Assembly: GCF_022539505.1 (NCBI RefSeq)
Contig: NC_061514.1
Span: 324,739,090 to 324,803,089, forward strand
Source: Lolium rigidum
Taxonomy: Eukaryota; Streptophyta; Magnoliopsida; Poales; Poaceae
Direction of reading: 5' to 3'
DNA length: 64,000 nucleotides
This document shows positions 46,051 to 57,383 of the stretch, one piece after another (within the stretch, counting starts at the first letter, position 1; each line of letters starts with the position of its first letter). Made by a program: the position numbers and the translations under genes. The notes under the pieces were generated by a model. It did no database searches, was not told where the DNA came from, and saw only the letters and a list, made by a program, of their open reading frames with translations.

Positions 46051-47634
46051 TGCTGAGCGCGGAGTTGATGAAGGAGAATTTATGCGCAACGTTGAGTCGA
46101 ACCCCAAGAGGAAGGTATGATGAACACAACAGGAAGTTTTCCCTCAGTAAGAAACCAAGGTTTATCGACCAATAGGAGAAAAACGTTCTCTCCCGAGGTG
46201 TTGTGAACCAACTCATGGCAGGGTGCACTGCCGGCGTCAGCAGCAACGTGGAGACATGCACACAAACAACCAAGTACTTTGTCCCCAACTTTCAGCGAGG
46301 TTGTCAAGCTCACTGGTTTTGTTGAAAACAAAGGATTAAACGAACCGTGTGGAAGAAGAATTTTTTGCAGAGAACAGAACAGGAAAATGTTGTAGAAGAT
46401 TGCAATTAAAAGGGGACCGGGGTCCACAGTTCACTAGAGGCACCTCTCCAATAGAATAAATATGCTGGGTAAACAAATTACAGATGGGCAATTGACAAAC
46501 AGAGATTCTACACTAATGGTTGGTGCAGAATACATGCTATGAAAGTATGCGGGCATTACAACAATATACATAGACCGTAATCCAACTGCATCTATGACTA
46601 ATAATCCACCTTCAGGATTGCATCTGCGACACCCTCCAGTATTAAGTTGCAAGCAATGGACTATCGCTTTAAGCAATGTGTGTAAAGTAAACGATGTAAC
46701 TACCCTTGAATAGAACACCGATGTTTTCTCCCTAGTAGCAACAACACATCTACTAGTAGAGAACAAGGTCACTTCCCATGGTTAAATAGAGGCATGAACC
46801 CACTATCGAGCATAAGTACTCCCTCTTAGAGTCGCTAGCATCTACTTGGCCAGAGCATCTACTAGAAACGGAGAGCATGCAAGATCATAATAATATAATA
46901 CATAATCTCAACCAAAACAATCTCTCTATAAATAGGATCCACATCAAACCAACATGTAGCAATTACAAATAGATGATCTTGATCATGTTAGGCAGCTCAC
47001 CAAATCTATACATGAAGCACAACAAGGAGAGGACAACCATCTAGCTACTGCTATGGACCCATGGTCCCGTGGAGGACTACTCACGCATCACGTCGGACGA
47101 AGACATGGCGATATAGAGGCCTCCGGCGGTAATTTCCCTCTCGGCGTGGTGCCGGGATGGATCCGTGAACCCTCCCGAACTAGGGTTTCGGTTGACGGCG
47201 GCGTCAGAACTTTTCGTGGATAGAGGCTCTGGTCCCCGGGGTTTTCCCGATACGAGAAATAAATAGGCGGAAGGGCGGAGCAAACGACGCGATGAGGCGC
47301 CAGTACATGGGCCAGGCGCGGCCAAGGGTGGGGCCGCGCCTACCCTATGTACTGCCACATGGCAGCTCTCCTGCGCGTGTCCTTCTGGCTCCATATTCGT
47401 CCCGGAAAAATAAGACTCTGGGCTTTTGTTTCGTCCAATTCCGAGAAACTTTCATGTACAACTTTTCTGAAACACAAAAACAGCAGAAAATAGGAACATG
47501 CACTGCGGCACTGCGTTAATAGATTAGTCCCAGAAAATGCTAAAAAGCGTGGAAAAGTGCACATAAAACATATAAGAATTGTAACAAAACGAGCATGGAG
47601 CATCAAAAATTATAGATACGTTTGGGATGTATCA
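46051..47634 (-). repeat. 3' LTR of element F
   Basis: 1584 bp from TGCTGAGCGCGGAG to GGGATGTATCA; on the minus strand it begins TGATACATCCCAAACGTATC. Followed directly (47635-47648) by the polypurine motif, reversed. Confidence 0.85.
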
Positions 47635-50301
47635 ACATCCCCAAGCTTAACTCCCGCTCGTCCTCAAGTAGGCAAGTGATAACAAACAAATAATTTTTTG
47701 AGGTGACATGGTGTCACACTACTTTGATCAATCTAAGTGTAAAAACAAACATAGCTGGAATCATAGAATCCTAACATAAGCATGAAAGATATAATCAAAC
47801 AATGAAACTTAATAACCATGCTAAAACATGAATAGTAATCAAACAAAATAAAATGTATAACGTGCATGGGAAGCAATGTGATTGTCAAGAGCATAGCATA
47901 GATACATAATAAAGTGGTACTCAGCTTGTCCCATAAGTGGAAGCAAAACATAAATGCTTGGACACCTTTAAAAGATTATAAGGATGACTAGAAACAAAAA
48001 GTTTGAACAAGAAATACCATAATTATGAATCAATCAATAAAATCTTGGGACCATGCACATAAAACAAACAATGACAACTATGCTCGCATAAGTGGTGCAT
48101 AAACTAGAAAGTGGAGACTCAACATAAAAGTAAAAAAAGGTCTCTCTTTGAGAGACAAGTAAGATCACTCATGTGCTAGAGCTTTTTATTGAAACAACAA
48201 GAGTATAAAATGCACTTTTGAGAGGTGGTTGTTCATGTGAACGAGTAGTAAAAAGAGCTATTGTCATCTTCCATACTAAGCAAGTTTGAGAGCGGTTCCG
48301 AAATATTTGGGCGAAGCCTCTTTTTATTTATACTACTTATAAAATTGTGACACTCCTCCCAACCTTTGCTTACACATACCATGGCTAACCGAATCCTCGG
48401 GTGCCGACCAAGCAATCACAAACCATGGAGGAGTGCCCTTTTCTTATAATTTTCCTATTTTCTTTCAATATTGGAAGTTGTGGTCAAACCAGCTCTTCTT
48501 CTTTTTTATATACTTGTTTATGTGACAAACAAGATGAAGCTCGCGAGTCTTTGAGTTTTTAAACTAGTATGTAAGACGACAACCACAATTTTAATTTACT
48601 TCCTCATGAGCTAAAAACAATGTCACAAAATGAGGAACTGTTTGAATGTGTAAAGATAGCACACGAGCAAAATACCATGGAATGGCAATGAAATACCATA
48701 TATAGGTAGATATGGTGGACACTTTGGCATATTTGGTTTTTGGTGGTTGTATGCATGAATAAAATACTCATACAAATGGAGGCTACAAAAAGACCGGGTG
48801 CGACCAACTAAGAGAGCATAATGGCCATAATCATGCACAACGACAAAATATATATTAATCAAAGCATAAAGTGATACACAAGTTGCAAACTGAATGATCA
48901 TAGAGGCAAGAATTGACTGGAATGAAGTCATAACATGTTGCAAAACATGTGCCAAGTCGACCCAAATAAAAACATTCGCAGGGAGAATATATACCACAAT
49001 ATTATGCTTTTCTATTGTATGGTAAAATCAATGCATGAAACCTTCAATGGCATACTAAACACTCTCAGTATTTGAGACTAATCATAATGAAAACATAATT
49101 AACAAGCTCATCATGAGAATAACATCTAGCAAGATATGCAAAAATAACTATGCCACAGTCTAAAAATACTTTCATTTGCATCACATAAACATAAAACTTT
49201 TTTCATGCTTCCAACGCCAACCAAATGAACCCAAACAACTCTCATATATGAAAAACAAGTAAATGTCCAGAGAGCTATTGAAACTCAAATAAATGTAAAA
49301 GTGGAGTGTGTCTCTCTCCAACGCAAAATGCATAACAGTGGAGCGTGTCTCACTCCAAATAAACATGCAAAACAGCGGAGTGTGTCTCACTCCAAAGTAA
49401 ATATGCAAAGCGGTGGAGCGTGTCTCACTCCAAAGTAAACATGAATGATGGGATCCAACTTTATTGAAAGTAAACACACAGCAAAAAGTAAAGACGCTCC
49501 AAGGGTAACACATATCACATGAAGGAATAAAAACATAGCGTGTTGAAAAATGACCTGGTGCTTTTTGTTGATGAAGAGGGGATGCCTTGGGCATCCCCAA
49601 GCTTTGACGCTTGTACTTCTTGGATATTTCTTGGGGGGTTCCAGGGGACATCCCCAAGCTTGAGCTCTTGTCCATGCTTCATCTTATTGCATCATTCTTC
49701 TCTCCCTACACTTCAAAACTTCCTTCACACAAAACTCACCACAATTGATTACCAACATTAGTGCAAATAAAAATATATCAAACCAGCAAGGCTTCAGTAA
49801 TGGCACATATCAAACACTAATTTTAACATATGCTACTGTAGCTACTTCTTCCCAAAGCTCTTTTTCACAGAAGAACTCAAAAAAGACGAAGCATAAGACG
49901 CAAATGCAAAACGTGGTAGAAATCTTTCAAAACAGACCAGCAGACAGAGATCGAAATTAAAGAAATAGTTCTGTTGCTCAAATCGAAAAATGCTAAACTA
50001 ACGAAAGTTAGCTAACATACTGGGGCATAAGCAAAAAAAATTGCAGCTCAAAAATAACGTTCTGGCGGTTTTTAAGAATTTGTTTCGTGACCAGCACAGA
50101 ATCTGCCCTTGGCACAAAAACGAAATAAAAACGATAAGGAGAGGTTATTACAGTAGCAATAACTTCCAAGACTCAACAAAGCAAAAATAACAGAAATAAA
50201 ACATGGGTTGTCTCCCATAAGCGTTTTTCTTTAACTCCTTTGAGCTAGGCGCAGAAAGGGTGCAAATCAAGTATTGTCAAGAGAGAAATCATTAAGATCA
50301 A
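47635..50301. other. Non-coding 3' half of element F
   Basis: AT-rich, no coding frame with family motifs. It has three copies of CATCCCCAAGCTT: 47636-47648, 49592-49604, 49649-49661. GGAGCGTGTCTCACTCCAAA-type short repeats lie at 49340-49435, about 50 bp apart. Confidence 0.6.
49300..49440 (+). repeat. Short tandem repeat with GTGTCTCACTCC units
   Basis: Four units of roughly 45-50 bp, each with GTGGAG(C/T)GTGTCTC and TCCAAA followed by an A-rich stretch with CATGCAAA. Confidence 0.7.
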
Positions 50302-50826
50302 TTATTTCTTCCAAAACACCATTTGTATCATCAAGTACCTTAGACACCTTTCAAGATTAAACATGCAATTTACTCTTAATTTCACTAAAAGTTTTATCAA
50401 ATTTAAACATATCACGGGTTTTTGGTTTGGGTGCCTTAGGGACATACATAAATTTTTGTTCTTTCCCAACAAAAGCTCTCTCCTTTTTGAAACCAAGAGA
50501 GGAAAAGTTGAGCTCAAAGTTTCCATAGCTTCTTCAAGTTTACCAATTCTAATAGTTCTATCATCATTTGCAATGCTACCCTCCAAAACAGGAATTTTTT
50601 TATTGATTCCTCCTATCAACTCATTAGTATGGATAGCATCAAAAAGAAAATTGTACAAACTTTTCTCTAAAGAATCTAGTTTTTTTACCACCTCTTCTAA
50701 AGTGATCTCAGTTTTAGCAACATTAATGGGAGGACTTCCTACTAAACTTTCAATTAAAACATAGGCTTCCCTAGAGGGAGCACCTAGGAAATTACCACCA
50801 ATAAGAGTATCTAGAACATATCTATT
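50302..50826 (-). pseudogene. C-terminal half of unassigned ORF in element F
   Basis: Picks up the frame after E (RYVLDTLIGGNFLGAPSREA) and contains a heptad-like stretch (VVKKLDSLEKSLYNFLF; RIGKLEEAMETL). A shift near 50500 ends the better-looking part. Read through from E's LTR, it also forms a spurious chimaeric frame starting at 50865. The whole ORF would be roughly 170-190 codons. Small size, coiled-coil features and position where gag should be suggest a structural or RNA-binding accessory role, which is speculation. Confidence 0.5.
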
Positions 50827-52425
50827 TGATGGCGTGTATTTCACACGTTCGTTGGGCAACCCCAAGAGGAAGGTATGATGCGCGCAGCAGCAAGTTTTCC
50901 CTCAGAAAGAAACCAAGGTTTATCGAACCAGGAGGAGCCAAGAAGCACGTTGAAGGTTGATGGCGGCGGGATGTAGTGCGGCGCAACACCAGAGATTCCG
51001 CGCCAACGTGGAACCCGCACAACACAACCAAAGTACTTTGCCCCAACGAAACAAGTGAGGTTGTCAATCTCACCGGCTTGCCGTAACAAAGGATTAACCG
51101 TATTGTGTGGAAGATGATTGTTTGCAGAGAGAATAGTAAAACAAGTATTGCAAAGCAGATTTGTATTTCAAGTATTAAAGAATGGACCGGGGTCCACAGT
51201 TCACTAGAGGTGTCTCTCCCATAAGATAAAAGCATGTTGGGTGATCAAATTACAGTCGGGCAATTGACAAATAGAGAGAGCATAACAATGCACATACATG
51301 ACATGATAAGTATAGTGAGATTTAATTGGGCATTACGACAAAGTACATAGACCGCCATCCAACTGCATCTATGCCTAAAAAGTCCACCTTCAAAGTTATC
51401 ATCCGAACCCCTCCAGCATTAAGTTGCTAACAACGGACAATTGCATTAAGTATGGTGCGTAATGTAATCAACAACTACATCCTCTGACATAGCGCCAATG
51501 TTTTATCCCTAGTGGCAACAAGACAACACAACCTTAGAACTTTCTCGTCACCGTCCCGAGTGTCAATGCGTGCATGAACCCACTATCGAGCATAAGTACT
51601 CCCTCTTGGAGTTAAAAGTAAAAACTTGGCCGGAGCCTCTACTAGAAACGGAGAGCATGCAAGATCATAAACAACACATGTATAATAACTTGATAATTAA
51701 CATGACATGGTATTCTCTATCCATCGGATCCCGACAAACACAACATATAGAATTACGGATAGATGATCTTGATCATGTTAGGCAGCTCACAAGATCCAAC
51801 AATGAAGCACAATGAGGAGAAGACAACCATCTAGCTACTGCTATGGACCCATAGTCCAGGGGTGAACTACTCACTCATCACTCCGGAGGCGACCATGGCG
51901 GTGTAGAGTCCTCCGGGAGATGAATCCCCTCTCCGGCAGGGTGCCGGAGGAGATCTCCGTAATCCCCCGAGATGGGATCGGCGGCGGCGGCGTCTCGCAA
52001 GGTTTTCCGTATCGTGGTTTTTCGCATCGTGGGTTTCGCGACGGAGGCTTTAAGTAGGCGGAAGGGCAGAGTCGGGGGGCTAACGAGGGGCCCACACTAT
52101 AGGTCGGCGCGGCCAGGGCTTGGGCCGCGCCGCCCTATAGCTTGGCCACCTCGTGGCCCCACTTCGTGTGTTCTTCGGTCTTCCGGAAGCTCCGTGGAAA
52201 AATAGGGCCCCGGGTCTTCGTTTCGTCCAATTCCGAGAATATTTCGTTACTAGGATTTCGAAACCAAAAACAGCAGTAAAACAGGAACCGGCACTTCGGC
52301 ATCTTGTTAATAGGTTAGTTCCATAAAATGCACGAATATGACATAAAGTGTGCATAAAACATGTAGGTATCATCAATAATATGGCATAGAACATAAGAAA
52401 TTATCGATACGTCGGAGACGTATCA
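50827..52425 (-). repeat. 3' LTR of element E
   Basis: 1599 bp, TGATGGCGTGTATTTCACAC to GAGACGTATCA. The minus-strand start is TGATACGTCTCCGACGTATC, a hairpin of two 8-bp arms. The polypurine motif follows at 52426-52440. Confidence 0.9.
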
Positions 52426-52440
52426 AGCATCCCCAAGCTT
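52426..52440 (-). other. Polypurine tract of element E
   Basis: The minus strand reads AAGCTTGGGGATGCT directly before the 3' LTR (TGATACGTCTCC). F has AAGCTTGGGGATGT at 47648-47635 in the same place. Confidence 0.65.
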
Positions 52441-55017
52441 AGTTCTCGCTCGTCCCGAGCAGGTAAAACGATAACAAAGATAATTTCTGAAGTGATATGC
52501 CATCATAACCTTGATCATACTATTTGTAAACATATGTAGTGAATGCAGCGATCAAAACAATGGTGATGACATGAGTAAACAGGTGAATCATATAGCAAAG
52601 ACTTTTCATGAATAGTACTTCAAGACAAGTATTAATAAGTCTTGCATAAGAGTTAACTCATAAAGCAATAAATCAAAGTAAAGGTATTGAAGCAACACAA
52701 AGGAAGATTAAGTTTCAGCAGTTGCTTTCAACTTGTAACATGTATATCTCATGGATAATTGTCAACATAGAGTAATATAACAAGTACAATATGCAAGTAT
52801 GTAAGAATCAATGCACGGTTCACACAAGTGTTTGCTTCTTGAGGTGGAGAGAAATAGGTGAACCGACTCAACATAAAAGTAAAGAGAATGGTCCTTCAAA
52901 GAGGAAAGCATCGATTGCTATATTTGTGCTAGAGCTTTTATTTTGAAAACATGAAACAATTTTGTCAACGGTAGTAATAAAGCATATGAGTTATGTACAT
53001 TATATCTTACAAGTTGCAAGTCTCATGCATAGTATACTAATAGTGCCCGCACCTTGTCCTAATTAACTTGGACTACCGGATCTTTGCAATGCACATGTTT
53101 TGACCAAGTGTCACAATGGGGTACCTCCATGCCGCCTGTACAAAGGTCTAAGGAGAAAGCTCGCATTTTGGATTTCTCGCTTTTGATTATTCTCAACTTA
53201 GACATCCATACCGGGACAACATGGACAACGAGATAATGGACTCCTCTTTAATGCATAAGCATGTGGCAACAATTATTATTCTCATATGAGATTGAGGATA
53301 TATGTCCAAACCGAAACTTCCACCATGAATCATGGCTTTAGTTAGCGGCCCAAAGTTCTTCTCTAACAACATGCATGCTCCAACCATGAAGGTGGTAGAT
53401 CTCTCTTGCTTCAGACAAGACGGACATGCATAGCAACTCACATGATATCCAACAAAGAATAGTTGATGGCGTCCCCAGAAACATGGTTATCGCTTAACAA
53501 GCAACTTAATAAGAGATAAAGTGCATAAGTACATATTCAATACCACAATAGTTTTTAAGCTATTTGTCCCATGAGCTATATATTGCAAAGGTGAATGATG
53601 GAATTTTAAAGGTAGCACTCAAGCAATTTACTTTGGAATGGCGGATAAATACCATGTAGTAGGTAGGTATGGTGGACACAAATGGCATAGTGGTTGGCTC
53701 AAGTATTTGGGATGCATGAGAAGTATTCCCTCTCGATACAAGGTTTAGGCTAGCAAGGTTATTTGAAACAAACACAAGGATGAACGGTACAGCAAAACTC
53801 ACATAAAAGACATATGGTAAACATTATAAGACTCCATACCGTCTTCCTTGTTGTTCAAAACTCAATACTAGATGTTATCTAGACTCTAGAGAAACCAAAT
53901 ATGCAAACCAAATTAGCAAGCTCTAAGTATTTCTTCATTAATGGGTGCAAAGTATATGATGCAAGAGCTTAAACATGAGCACAACAATTGCCAAGTATCA
54001 AATTATCCAAGACATTATAGCAATTTACTACATGTATCATTTTCCAATTCCAACCATATAACAATTTAACGAAGAAGAAACTTCGCCATGAATACTATGA
54101 GTAGAGCCTAAGGACATATTTGTCCATATGCAACAGCGTAGCGTGTCTCTCTCCCATAAAGTGAATGCTAGGATCCATTTTATTCAAACAAAACAAAAAA
54201 CAAAAACAAACCGACGCTCCAAGCAAAGTACATAAGATGTGGCCGAATAAAAATATAGTTTCGTGGGAGGAACTCGATAATGTTGTTGATGAAGAAGGGG
54301 ATGCCTTGGGCATCCCCAAGCTTAGACGCTTGAGTCTTCTTAGAATATGCAGGGGTGAACCACCGGGGCATCCCCAAGCTTAGAGCTTTCACTCTCCTTG
54401 ATCATATTGCATCATACTCCTCTCTTGACCCTTGAAAACTTCCTCCACACCAAACTCGAAACAACTCATTAGAGGGTTAGTGCATAATAAAAATTCACAT
54501 GTTCAGAGGTGACACAATCATTCTTAACACTTCTGGACATTGCATAAAGCTACTGGACATTAGTGGATCAAAGAAATTCATCCAAAATAGCAAAAGAGGC
54601 AATGCGAAATAAAAGACAGAATCTGTCAAAACAGAACAGTCCGTAAAGATGGATTTTATTAGGCCACCAGACTTGCTCAAACGAAAATGCTCAAATTGCA
54701 TGAAAGTTGCGTACATATCTGTGGATCATGCTCGTAAATTGGCGTAATTTTCTGAGCTACCTACGGGGAGATAGACCCAGATTCGTGACAGCAAAGAAAT
54801 CTGGAACTCGCGCAGTAATCCAAATCTAGTACTTACTTTTCTATCAAAGACTTTACTTGGCACAACAAATCATAAAACTAAGATAAGGAGAGGTTGCTAC
54901 AGTAGTAAACAACTTCCAAGACACAAATATAAAACAAAAATACTGGAGTAAAAACATGGGTTGTCTCCCATAAGCGCTTTTCTTTAACGCCTTTCAGCTA
55001 GGCGCAGAAAGTGTGTA
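52426..55017. other. Non-coding 3' half of element E where pol is missing
   Basis: 2.6 kb without any RT, RNase H or integrase motif in six frames. AT-rich; polypurine motif copies lie at 52428-52440, 54311-54323 and 54369-54381 (each CATCCCCAAGCTT on the plus strand). The layout parallels 47635-50301 of F. Confidence 0.65.
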
Positions 55018-55734
55018 TCAAGTAACATCGAAAGATGAAGCATCAACATCATAATTTGTTCTAATGATAGAATCATAAGGTAACTTCATTCTCTTTCTAG
55101 GGAAGTGTTCCATACCTTTTTTGAGAGGAAATTGATATTTAATATTACCTTCCTTCATATCAATAGTAGCACCAACGGTTCGTAGAAAAGGTCTTCCCAA
55201 TATAATGGGGCAAGATGCATTGCATTCAATATCCAAGACAACAAAATCAACGGGGACAAGGTTATTGTTAACCATAATATGAACATTATCAACTTTCCCC
55301 AAAGGTTTCTTTTTAGCATTATCAGCGAGATTAACATCCAAATAACAGTTTTTCAATGGTGGCAAGTCAAGCATATCATAGACTTTTTTAGGCATAACAG
55401 AAATACTTGCACCAAGATCACATAAAGCATTACAATCAAAATCTTTGATTCTCATTTTAATGATGGGCTCCCAACCATCCTCTAGCTTTCTAGGAATAGA
55501 AGTTTCAAGTTTTAGTTTCTCTTCTCTAGCTTTTATGAGAGCATTTGTAATATGTTTTGTGAAAGCCAAATTTATAGCACTAGCATTGGGACTCTTAGCA
55601 AGTTTTTGCAAGAACTTTATAACTTCAGAGATGTGGCAATCATCAAAATCTAAATCATTACAATCTAAAGCAATGGGATTATCATCCCCAAGGTTGGAAA
55701 AAATTTCAGCAGCTTTATCACAGAGCAGCTTCAA
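55018..55734 (-). CDS. Aspartic protease domain of element E
   Basis: An intact frame of 238 codons (55734-55018) with the retropepsin core DCNALCDLGASISVMPKKVY, the active-site triplet being D-L-G in DLGAS. It continues with VDNVHIMVNNNLVPVDFVVL and CPIILGRPFLRTVGATID, the ILGRPFL block that closes the fold. About 80 residues lie before the protease, shared with the gag linker. The frame stops at 55018 with no RT start after it. The protease would mature Gag. It is separated from gag by a frameshift caused by a 10-bp duplication. Confidence 0.8.
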   Translation of the reverse strand: MKLLCDKAAEIFSNLGDDNPIALDCNDLDFDDCHISEVIKFLQKLAKSPNASAINLAFTKHITNALIKAREEKLKLETSIPRKLEDGWEPIIKMRIKDFDCNALCDLGASISVMPKKVYDMLDLPPLKNCYLDVNLADNAKKKPLGKVDNVHIMVNNNLVPVDFVVLDIECNASCPIILGRPFLRTVGATIDMKEGNIKYQFPLKKGMEHFPRKRMKLPYDSIIRTNYDVDASSFDVT

Positions 55735-57129
55735 GCAGCTTCAGGTAATTTTGCGCGCTTTGCACTAGGAGTAGAAGCATTGCCAACACCAATTATTTTA
55801 CCATTGATAGTAGGAGGTGCAGCAACATATGAATCATTAGCATTGCTAGTGGTGGTAATAGTCCAAACTTTAGCTACATTTTCATTTTTAGCTAGTTTTT
55901 CATTTTCTTCTCTATCCCACCTAGCTCGCAGTTCAGCCATTAATCTTATATTCTCATTAATTCTAATTTGGATGGCATTTGCTGTAGTAACAATTTTATT
56001 TTCAATATCCCTATTAGGCATAACTTTCGATTTCAAAAGATCAACATCAGAGGCAAGACTATCAACTCTAGAAACAAGAATATCAATTTTATTGAGCTTT
56101 TCCTCAACAGATTTGTTAAAAGCAGCTTTGTGTACTAATAAATTCTTTAAGCATGGCTTCAAGTCCAGGGGGTGTATTCCTATTATTGTTGTAAGAATTC
56201 CCATAAGAATTAGCATAACCGTTACCATTATTATAAGGATATGGCCTATAGTTATTACTAGAATTGTTCCGATAAGCATTGTTGTTGAAATTATTATTTT
56301 TAATGAAGTTTACATCAACATGTTCTTCTTGGGCAACCAATAAAGCTAATGGAACATTATTAGGATCAACATTAGTCCTATCATTCGCAAGCATAGACAT
56401 AATAGCATCAACTTTATCATTCAAGGAAGAGGATTCTTCAACAGAATTTACCTTCTTACCTTGTGGAGCTCTTTCCGTGTGCCATTCAGAGTAATTAACC
56501 ATCATATTATCAAGAAGCTTTGTTGCTTCACCAAGAGTGATGGACATAAAGGTACCTCCAGCAGCTGAATCCAATAAATTCCGCGAAGAAAAATTTAGTC
56601 CTGCATAGAAGGTTTGGATGATCATCCAAGTAGTCAGTCCATGGGTTGGGCAATTTTTAACCAGAGATTTCATTCTTTCCCAAGCTTGAGCAACATGTTC
56701 ATTATCTAATTGTTTAAAATTCATTATGCTACTCCTCAAAGATATAATTTTAGCAGGGGGATAATATCTACCAATAAAAGCATCCTTGCATTTAGTCCAT
56801 GAATCAATACTATTCTTAGGCAGAGATAGCAACCAATCTTTAGCTCTTCCTCTTAATGAGAAAGGAAACAATTTTAATTTTATAATGTCACCATCTACAT
56901 CTTTATATTTTTGCATTTCACATAGTTCAACAAAATTATTGAGATGGGCAGCAGCATCATCGGAACTAACACCGAGAAAATTGCTCTCTCATGACAAGAT
57001 TAAGTAAAGCGGGTTTAATTTCAAAGAATTCTGCTCGTAGTAGCAGGGTGGAGCAATAGGTGTGCATAAGAAATCATTATTATTTGTGCTAGTGAAGTCA
57101 CACAACTTAGTATTTTCAGGGTTGGCCAT
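55735..57129 (-). pseudogene. gag: Gag of element E, frameshifted
   Basis: ATG at 57129 (MANPENTKLCDF) begins Gag. A shift near 57000 is followed by the core from 56916: LFPFSLRGRAKDWLLSLP, then AFIGRYYPPAKIISLRSSI and QLDNEHVAQAWERMKSLV, the Athila pattern. An Asn/Tyr-rich tail (NNYRPYPYNN) follows. A second shift lies near 56130, where the coiled-coil part (VEEKLNKIDILVSRVDSLAS) is in another frame. A 10-bp duplication (GCAGCTTCAA/GCAGCTTCAG, 55727-55747) makes a third break just before protease. Gag would package the RNA. Three lesions, each small, suggest the copy recently became inactive or relies on helper Gag. Confidence 0.8.
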
Positions 57130-57354
57130 TTTAGCAATAGTAAATAAAGCAAACTAGATAAAGTAAATGCAAGTAAACAAATTTTTTTGTGTTTTTGATA
57201 TAGCAAACAAGACAGTAAATAAAGTAAAACTAGCAACTAATTTTTTTGTGTTTTGATATAATGCAGCAAACAAAGTAGTAAATAAAATAAAGCAAGACAA
57301 AAACAAAGTAAAGAGATTGAGAAGTGGAGACTCCCCTTGCAGCGTGTCTTGATC

Positions 57355-57371
57355 TCCCCGGCAACGGCGCC
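57355..57371 (-). other. Primer-binding site of element E (Asp tRNA type)
   Basis: TCCCCGGCAACGGCGCC equals 17 of 18 bases of the 3' end of tRNA-Asp. It is 12 bp from the LTR edge, wider than most plant elements but like F (10 bp). Confidence 0.8.
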
Positions 57372-57383
57372 GGAAAATATGCT

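Noticed and set aside
50302..50865. Single ORF beginning in an LTR (MGLPNERVKYTP...)
   Set aside because: The first 13 codons come from element E's LTR. The real frame continues from 59144 across the insertion.
52080..52394. Open frames inside E-, F- and H-type LTRs (also 58635-58949, 60365-60895, 63431-63682)
   Set aside because: They recur wherever the LTR recurs, on either strand, and have no protein-like features.
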